Below the pieces are notes generated by a model. The model made no database searches, was not told the origin of the DNA, and saw nothing but the letters and a program-made list of their open reading frames with translations. The position numbers were made by a program, and so were the translations under genes. A stretch of DNA of 64,000 nucleotides from Eubacteriaceae bacterium (GTDB lineage Bacteria > Bacillota > Clostridia > Lachnospirales > Lachnospiraceae), in NCBI GenBank assembly GCA_910574015.1, contig CAJSYQ010000003.1, positions 62,001 through 126,000 on the forward strand, written 5' to 3'. Below, piece after piece: positions 59,405-64,000 of this stretch. The stretch's first letter is position 1, and every line of letters starts with the position of its first letter.

Positions 59405-61705
59405 TTATTTATTCACTTTTTGCAGCTTGGCAAAAGAGGTACGCAGCTTTCTCTGGCCAAATTTATCAAATTCTACGACGACCTCATAGTCCTGATCCAG
59501 TTTTTTCAGAGAGGTGACGGTTCCTGTACCAAATTTGAAATGGGACACCGTATCGCCTGTTTCATATTGTGGTTTCTGCTCTGTATTTCCGCTGCTGCAG
59601 CCTTTCTGTATGTAGGGATTATCGGCAAAGGGATTCTTTTTGTTTTTGGAATAAATGGAAGCGCGGCTGGGGGAGTAGCCGGTATTTCTGCTATTATATG
59701 GGGAACCAAAGGAAACCGGTTCACCGGAAATCACCGGCTTTCTCTCTTCCTTTATCACGGCCCCGTAGGTCTGCTTGATAAGATAACGGGGGATTTCGTT
59801 GATGAAACGGGAGGGAGGGTTGAAGCTGATCTCACCGTTCCGCATACGGCAGCCGGCACTGGTCAGGGTGAGCTTTTCCCTGGCCCGGGTGATCCCCACA
59901 TAGCACAGCCTGCGCTCTTCCTCCATATCCGAGGGATCATCTCCAAAGACGGCCATGGCTCCCGGGAAGATATTTTCCTCCATGCCGGCGATGTACACAT
60001 AGGGGAACTCCAATCCCTTTGCACTGTGCAGCGTCATCAGAAGCACCTGCTCCGTGTCTTCCGATACCGTGTCGATATCTGCCACAAGGGCGATTTCCTC
60101 AAGAAGTCCGTTCAGTGTCGCTGGTTCTTCACAATCCTCTTCATATTGTATGATCTTACTGCACAGGGAGTCGATATTTTCAATGCGGGATTCGGCTTCT
60201 ACTGTATCCTCTGCCTGAAGAAGCCGCACATATCCTGTTGTGTCAATAATCTCATCTATCAGATCTTCCAGTGTATAGTCCTCCCCCCGCAGCTTACTGC
60301 GGAGAAGTTCGATGAAACTGACAAAGGAGGTGATCTTGCTGGCAGCCCGGCTGCAGTCCGGTATCTGGTCAATCTGTGTCAGGGCGTCATAGAAGGAAAT
60401 CTCTTCTTCGATGGCATAGCTGGTAATCCTGGTGATAGTGGTCTGTCCGATACCGCGCTTTGGTATATTGATGATCCTCTTAATAGAAATGTCATCCGCA
60501 CTGTTATTTACTGTCTTTAAGTAGCAAAGGAGATCTTTGATCTCTTTTCTGGCATAGAAATTGATGGCGCCAATGATTCGGTACGGGATGCCCTCATAGA
60601 CCAGTTTTTCTTCGAAGATGCGGGACTGTGCATTGGTCCGGTAGAGGACGGCGAAATCAGAATAACTTTTCCCGTCCTCCCGGATCCTTTTTTTTATGTC
60701 CGATGCGATTCCCTGTGCTTCCTCGTGTTCGTTGTCATATCTTCCATAGGAAATAGGTTCGCCCTCCGCCGCCTTTGTCCAAAGCTTCTTCGCCTTCCTC
60801 ATAGTGTTGTTTTTGATCAACTCATTGGCAGCGGACAGTATATTTTTGGTGGAGCGGTAATTCTGCTCCAGACGGATTACCTTGGTGGCGGGAAATATTT
60901 TTTCAAAATTCAGTATGTTTTCGATATTTGCGCCCCGGAATTTATAAATAGACTGGTCGTCATCCCCCACGACGCAAAGATTCTGATACCTGGAGGCCAG
61001 AAGGCTCAGTAGTACAAATTGCGCCGTATTGGTATCCTGATATTCGTCTACCATCAGGAACTGGAAACGTTCCTGATAGAAGGAGAGCACCTCTTTATTT
61101 TCCCGGAACAGCTGCACTGTCAGCATGATGAGGTCATCAAAATCCAGTGCATTATTTTGTCTCAGCCTTTTCTGGTATTCCTTATAAACCGTGCCGAAGA
61201 TCCGTTCCTTATGTTCCTTTGCGATCTGGTCTGCATATTCTGCCGGTGTTTTCAGTTCATCCTTGGCAGAGGAGATGGCATTCAGAAAAGTTCTTTCACG
61301 GAATTTTTTTGTATCGATATTCAGATATTTACAGATATCTTTCATCAAAATCTTCTGGTCGTCCGCATCATAGATGGTGAAGCTGCGGTCATAGCCGAGC
61401 CGGTCAATATGGCGCCGCAGGATACGCACACAGGTGGAGTGGAAGGTACTGACCCAGACATTTTGTGCGCCGTAGGTGACAATCCTGTCCACGCGCTCCC
61501 GCATTTCCTTTGCCGCTTTGTTGGTAAAGGTCAGAGCCAGGATATTGTAGGGATTGATCTGGTGTTCTTCGATCAGGTAGGCGATTCGGTGTGTCAGCAC
61601 TCTTGTCTTGCCGGAACCGGCACCGGCCAAAATAAGCAGCGGTCCCTCAAAATGAAGAGCCGCTTCCCGCTGTTTATCATTTAATCCTGAAAGTAATTCG
61701 TTCAT
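59405..61705 (-). CDS. pcrA: ATP-dependent DNA helicase PcrA/UvrD
   Basis: SF1A 3'-5' helicase for repair and removal of recombinase and RNA polymerase. 766 residues. Motif I AGAGSGKTRVLTHRIAYL, motif Ia TFTNKAAKEM, motif II DEYQDTN, motif III VGDDDQSIYKFRGA, motif IV QNYRST, motif V MTLHSAKGLEF and motif VI CYVGITRAREKL. The C-terminal RNA-polymerase-binding tudor-like domain (VSHFKFGTGTV...FDKFGQRKL) marks PcrA. The ATG at 61705 follows GGAGGAT; the longer frame lacks a site. Confidence 0.96.
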   Translation of the reverse strand: MNELLSGLNDKQREAALHFEGPLLILAGAGSGKTRVLTHRIAYLIEEHQINPYNILALTFTNKAAKEMRERVDRIVTYGAQNVWVSTFHSTCVRILRRHIDRLGYDRSFTIYDADDQKILMKDICKYLNIDTKKFRERTFLNAISSAKDELKTPAEYADQIAKEHKERIFGTVYKEYQKRLRQNNALDFDDLIMLTVQLFRENKEVLSFYQERFQFLMVDEYQDTNTAQFVLLSLLASRYQNLCVVGDDDQSIYKFRGANIENILNFEKIFPATKVIRLEQNYRSTKNILSAANELIKNNTMRKAKKLWTKAAEGEPISYGRYDNEHEEAQGIASDIKKRIREDGKSYSDFAVLYRTNAQSRIFEEKLVYEGIPYRIIGAINFYARKEIKDLLCYLKTVNNSADDISIKRIINIPKRGIGQTTITRITSYAIEEEISFYDALTQIDQIPDCSRAASKITSFVSFIELLRSKLRGEDYTLEDLIDEIIDTTGYVRLLQAEDTVEAESRIENIDSLCSKIIQYEEDCEEPATLNGLLEEIALVADIDTVSEDTEQVLLMTLHSAKGLEFPYVYIAGMEENIFPGAMAVFGDDPSDMEEERRLCYVGITRAREKLTLTSAGCRMRNGEISFNPPSRFINEIPRYLIKQTYGAVIKEERKPVISGEPVSFGSPYNSRNTGYSPSRASIYSKNKKNPFADNPYIQKGCSSGNTEQKPQYETGDTVSHFKFGTGTVTSLKKLDQDYEVVVEFDKFGQRKLRTSFAKLQKVNK

Positions 61706-61718
61706 TATATCCTCCACT

Positions 61719-62339
61719 CTATTTTTCTTTTTTATCTTTTTCAATGTCCGATAAGGTTTCATCGATCATGCGTTCCACCAGCTGTTTTTTCATATAAGCA
61801 TCGAAACTCAGCAGACAGATAAAGGCGAATCGGGACAGGAAGTCGGATTCCTCAGGATCCTTCGCTTTGGGAAACAGATTTTGGGAATGCTTAAAGCGGC
61901 GGAGGATATCCTTGGTGAGATTATCCGTCTGGATCCGTTCCATCTTAAAGATGGTATGATATATTTCCTCAAGGGAGACGTCCCGGGATCTGTTGTTGTA
62001 AAACATATCTGTCAGGGGACGGAATATTTTCTGTATGTCGGTGATGGAGAGCACATTTTTAAAATAATAGAGAAAGATAAGTAAAAACATATGCTCTTTA
62101 GAGTATTTTTTCTTCACAGGCGGCGGTAGAAAATTATTCTTAGTATAATTATTGATCATGGTCTTGGTCAGGATCTTGTCGTCGTCCATGCGTTTACATG
62201 CTTCCAGATGCTCGTCCATAAATGTAGTGACCTGATCCATGTAAAGATCGATATTGGGAATATCCTCCGGACTGATAAAATCAATTTCGTTTAATTTGCG
62301 GATAATATCCATAATGCTCTCTTCGTTTGAATGTTCCAT
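61719..62339 (-). CDS. DUF1836 domain protein
   Basis: 206 residues with the DUF1836 pattern: N-terminal helical segment (DIIRKLNEIDFISPEDIPNIDLYMDQV), a MerR-like HTH region (ILTKTMINNYTKNNFLPPPVKKKYSKEHM in pieces), then FLLIFLYYFKNVLSITDIQKI. The HTH suggests DNA binding, but function is not established. The ATG at 62339 has GGAGG upstream. It lies 13 nt upstream of pcrA and is probably cotranscribed with it. Confidence 0.85.
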   Translation of the reverse strand: MEHSNEESIMDIIRKLNEIDFISPEDIPNIDLYMDQVTTFMDEHLEACKRMDDDKILTKTMINNYTKNNFLPPPVKKKYSKEHMFLLIFLYYFKNVLSITDIQKIFRPLTDMFYNNRSRDVSLEEIYHTIFKMERIQTDNLTKDILRRFKHSQNLFPKAKDPEESDFLSRFAFICLLSFDAYMKKQLVERMIDETLSDIEKDKKEK

Positions 62340-62446
62340 AGTGCCTCCATTCATTTCTGCGCTGCCCTGCGCATATGATATATAAGATTGATATAAAACG
62401 TCTTTCTAAGTATAACGGATTTTGAAATGTAAGTCAAATTGGATAC

Positions 62447-62475
62447 TTGACAAATAATAGGGCAATAGATAGAAT
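62447..62475 (+). promoter_or_regulatory. Promoter of the DUF4190 gene
   Basis: Perfect TTGACA (62447-62452), 17-nt spacer, TAGAAT (62470-62475), about 80 nt upstream of the start. The rest of the 214-nt gap shows nothing else clear. Confidence 0.75.
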
Positions 62476-62553
62476 AAAGTAGAAATCTGGTGATCTGAGA
62501 CTGGTCACCGGGAAAAGAGTCGGGGTGGAGCAACATAAAAGGAGGAGAAGGAA

Positions 62554-62844
62554 ATGGATGAAAACAATCATAACGGACCTGTTCAGTATGAACCGTCCGT
62601 ACAAGTAGATAAGGACAAAGACGGTTACGCCACAGCTATCCTGGTTCTGGGAATCCTGTCCATCGTATGCTGCGCACCATGCGGTATTGTGGCATTGGCG
62701 CTGCGGGCAGGCAGTAAGGATGAGATTTCAGACGATAAACAGGGAATGGTAACAGCAGGTTTTATTACTTCCATTATCGGCATCTGCCTGTGGGGAATTG
62801 CCCTCTGCGGCCGCCTGTTAGTAGCTTTCCTGCAGATTCTATAA
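62554..62844 (+). CDS. Small DUF4190-type membrane protein
   Basis: 96 residues: hydrophilic N terminus, then two TM segments (about 27-49 and 66-94) joined by a short charged loop (GSKDEISDDKQGM). This is the DUF4190 pattern (ATAILVLGILSIVCCAPCGIVALAL). Function unknown. AAAGGAGGAG precedes the ATG. Confidence 0.8.
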   Translation: MDENNHNGPVQYEPSVQVDKDKDGYATAILVLGILSIVCCAPCGIVALALRAGSKDEISDDKQGMVTAGFITSIIGICLWGIALCGRLLVAFLQIL

Positions 62845-62859
62845 TATTGTACCGGTGCT

Positions 62860-63378
62860 TCATTCCTGCAAGCGCTGCCATAATTCTGTGAAAAACCGCA
62901 GGACACCAAAAATCACAAAAATATAGGTTAATAGGTAGAGATAGACAGGCCGGGCTTTCATTCCATGGATCCGGCCAGGTAAGCAGAAAAGACTTCTTTC
63001 CCGTTTCTGAGAGAGAAGTTTTTTTGTATTACAGGTTCCATCAGAAGGTGTTTTTTTTAGCCGTATGATCCAGGAGGATAGAAACGCTGCCGTATGACTC
63101 AGCAGATACAGGAGATAAATTGCTGCACAGTACAGGATTGCAGGATTGTGGCGCAGGCTCAACAGAAGATCCCCCTGGAGAAGGGCAGTTACCGCCCTTG
63201 TGCAGCCGCACCCGGGACAGGAAAAGCCTGTAAGCGTGTGAAAGACGCAGGGAGGCAGAAACTGTGAAGGAATCCCGGAGCCGCTGCGGTAGAGGAGGGC
63301 GAGGCCGCCAAAGAGGGGCAGGAGAAACAGGCATCCCAAATAGATGCGTGTCTCCCTGCTGTGGATATTTACCTGCAT
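62860..63378 (-). CDS. DUF2752 membrane protein
   Basis: 172 residues with the DUF2752 signature FSCPGCGCTRAVTALLQGD near 52-70. About four TM segments. A basic insert (about 108-135, KKTPSDGTCNTKKLLSQKRERS) separates the last TM pair. Function unknown; the family often neighbours CD225/DUF4190-type proteins, as here (16 nt from the convergent DUF4190 stop). Confidence 0.85.
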   Translation of the reverse strand: MQVNIHSRETRIYLGCLFLLPLFGGLALLYRSGSGIPSQFLPPCVFHTLTGFSCPGCGCTRAVTALLQGDLLLSLRHNPAILYCAAIYLLYLLSHTAAFLSSWIIRLKKTPSDGTCNTKKLLSQKRERSLFCLPGRIHGMKARPVYLYLLTYIFVIFGVLRFFTELWQRLQE

Positions 63379-63561
63379 CGCCGTCTCCTCCTTTTTTGTA
63401 AGCTGGTTCTATTATAAGAGAAAGTAAAAAAAGGGTCAAGATAATGCTGTATCCATGATAAATTGCTTGCAAGAGAATTCGTTAGATGGTATTCTTTATT
63501 CTGACATCAGCTCTACGGTATTGGTTGAGCTGTATGAAAGAAGATGTGAGGACGATACAAG

Positions 63562-64000
63562 ATGAAGAAAAATGATTTCTATGAGGGAGACGTGGTCTCT
63601 CTAAAATTTCCCAATAAAGGCCGTGTGCAGGTAGAGGGAGAGGAGTTTCCGGTACTTGTGAAGAATACTCTGCCGGGCCAGAAAATAAAGTTTCAGCTGA
63701 AGAAGGCCAGAAAAAACCGTCCTGAAGGCGTACTGACGGAGGTGCTGAAACATTCTGAGATGGAGAATCAGCTGCCGCCCTGCCCACATTTTGCGGAGTG
63801 CGGAGGATGTTCCTATCAGACGATGGACTATGAAAACCAGAAGAAGCTGAAGCTCTCCCAGGTGCAGAAGCTTTTGACAGAAGTGTATCCGGATTTTCCG
63901 CTGCAGGACTGTCTGGCAAGTCCGAGACCATGGGAGTACCGCAATAAAATGGAGTTTTCCTTTGGGGACGAGGTGAAGAACGGTCCGCTGACCCTGGGAC
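63562..64000 (+). CDS. rlmD: 23S rRNA m5U methyltransferase (RlmD/RlmCD family), 3'-truncated
   Basis: First 146 residues of a TrmA-family rRNA methyltransferase that runs off the right edge. TRAM domain (about 1-58, FYEGDVVSLKFPNKGRVQVEGEEFPV in pieces), then the [4Fe-4S] cysteines in CPHFAECGGCSYQ, followed by the conserved SPRPWEYRNKMEFSFG. The catalytic C-terminal domain is outside the window. The ATG at 63562 opens the conserved frame. Confidence 0.9.
   Translation, partial: MKKNDFYEGDVVSLKFPNKGRVQVEGEEFPVLVKNTLPGQKIKFQLKKARKNRPEGVLTEVLKHSEMENQLPPCPHFAECGGCSYQTMDYENQKKLKLSQVQKLLTEVYPDFPLQDCLASPRPWEYRNKMEFSFGDEVKNGPLTLG

Noticed and set aside
63482-63931. 149-codon minus-strand frame at the right end
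   Set aside because: It is antisense to the rlmD start, whose TRAM and Fe-S cysteine motifs are unmistakable.
1-64000. CRISPR array or prophage
   Set aside because: No regularly spaced direct repeats, no cas genes and no phage structural genes were seen.

Overview
The window looks like chromosome of a Gram-positive anaerobic gut clostridium, most likely a Lachnospiraceae member. The basis is gene content and protein style: an electron-bifurcating [FeFe] hydrogenase set, an ECF transporter, FtsW/RodA next to a class B PBP, ComEA/ComEC, DegV, DUF1836, DUF4190 and DUF2752 proteins, AGGAGG-type ribosome sites and sigma-A style promoters. This is judged by eye; no database search was run. Most of the window is moderately GC-rich. 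One stretch (about 54.1-56.2 kb) is strikingly AT-rich and looks acquired.

Layout. 0-11 kb is housekeeping: truncated cardiolipin synthase, ruvAB, an AIM24-family protein, zapA, a U32/DUF3656 protein, ftsW/rodA, a class B PBP and a two-domain PPK2 phosphotransferase. 11-15.1 kb is a three-gene NAD-linked [FeFe] hydrogenase operon. 15.1-20.5 kb is the most unusual part: two WYL-domain regulators face rtcB (RNA ligase), then comes a roughly 590-nt non-coding stretch, then a slipin/SPFH protein. The non-coding stretch holds a circularly permuted tRNA mimic and further long-range RNA structure. 20.5-23.5 kb is thiS-G-H-E behind a promoter-hairpin-U-run unit. 23.6-26.8 kb holds a hybrid sensor kinase and metA. 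26.9-32.7 kb is argG facing argCJBD, with an arginine-type operator. 32.8-40.5 kb holds a DMT transporter, comEA, a two-component system with a GerMN lipoprotein, comEC, holA and tRNA-Ser(CGA). 40.5-44.3 kb holds a sirtuin facing a TIR-TM-DUF6273 protein and a DHH phosphoesterase. 44.3-51.3 kb is a surface/uptake locus with two DUF4430 proteins, a secreted beta-propeller and ECF T, A and S components. 51.3-57.5 kb holds DegV, an IS110-family element with structured non-coding flanks, an AT-rich subtilase with an extra metal-site domain, and an LRR lipoprotein. 57.5-64 kb holds small membrane proteins, a CmpB-type permease, pcrA, DUF proteins and the start of rlmD.

The best candidate for an undescribed system is the rtcB locus. 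The 72-nt module at 18957-19028 has every tRNA element at tRNA spacing: 5-bp anticodon stem, 5-nt variable loop, T-arm, 7-bp acceptor, U8/A9, D-arm with GG, and base 26. The order is permuted: T-arm, closed acceptor hairpin, D-arm. The RNA ends therefore emerge from the anticodon side. That is the architecture known from YrlA-type Y RNAs, which in Salmonella sit beside Ro60 and rtcBA. No Ro60 gene is visible here; the neighbours are WYL regulators and a slipin. I infer an RNA-repair/RNA-sensing unit in which the tRNA mimic is a cofactor, sensor or substrate of RtcB.
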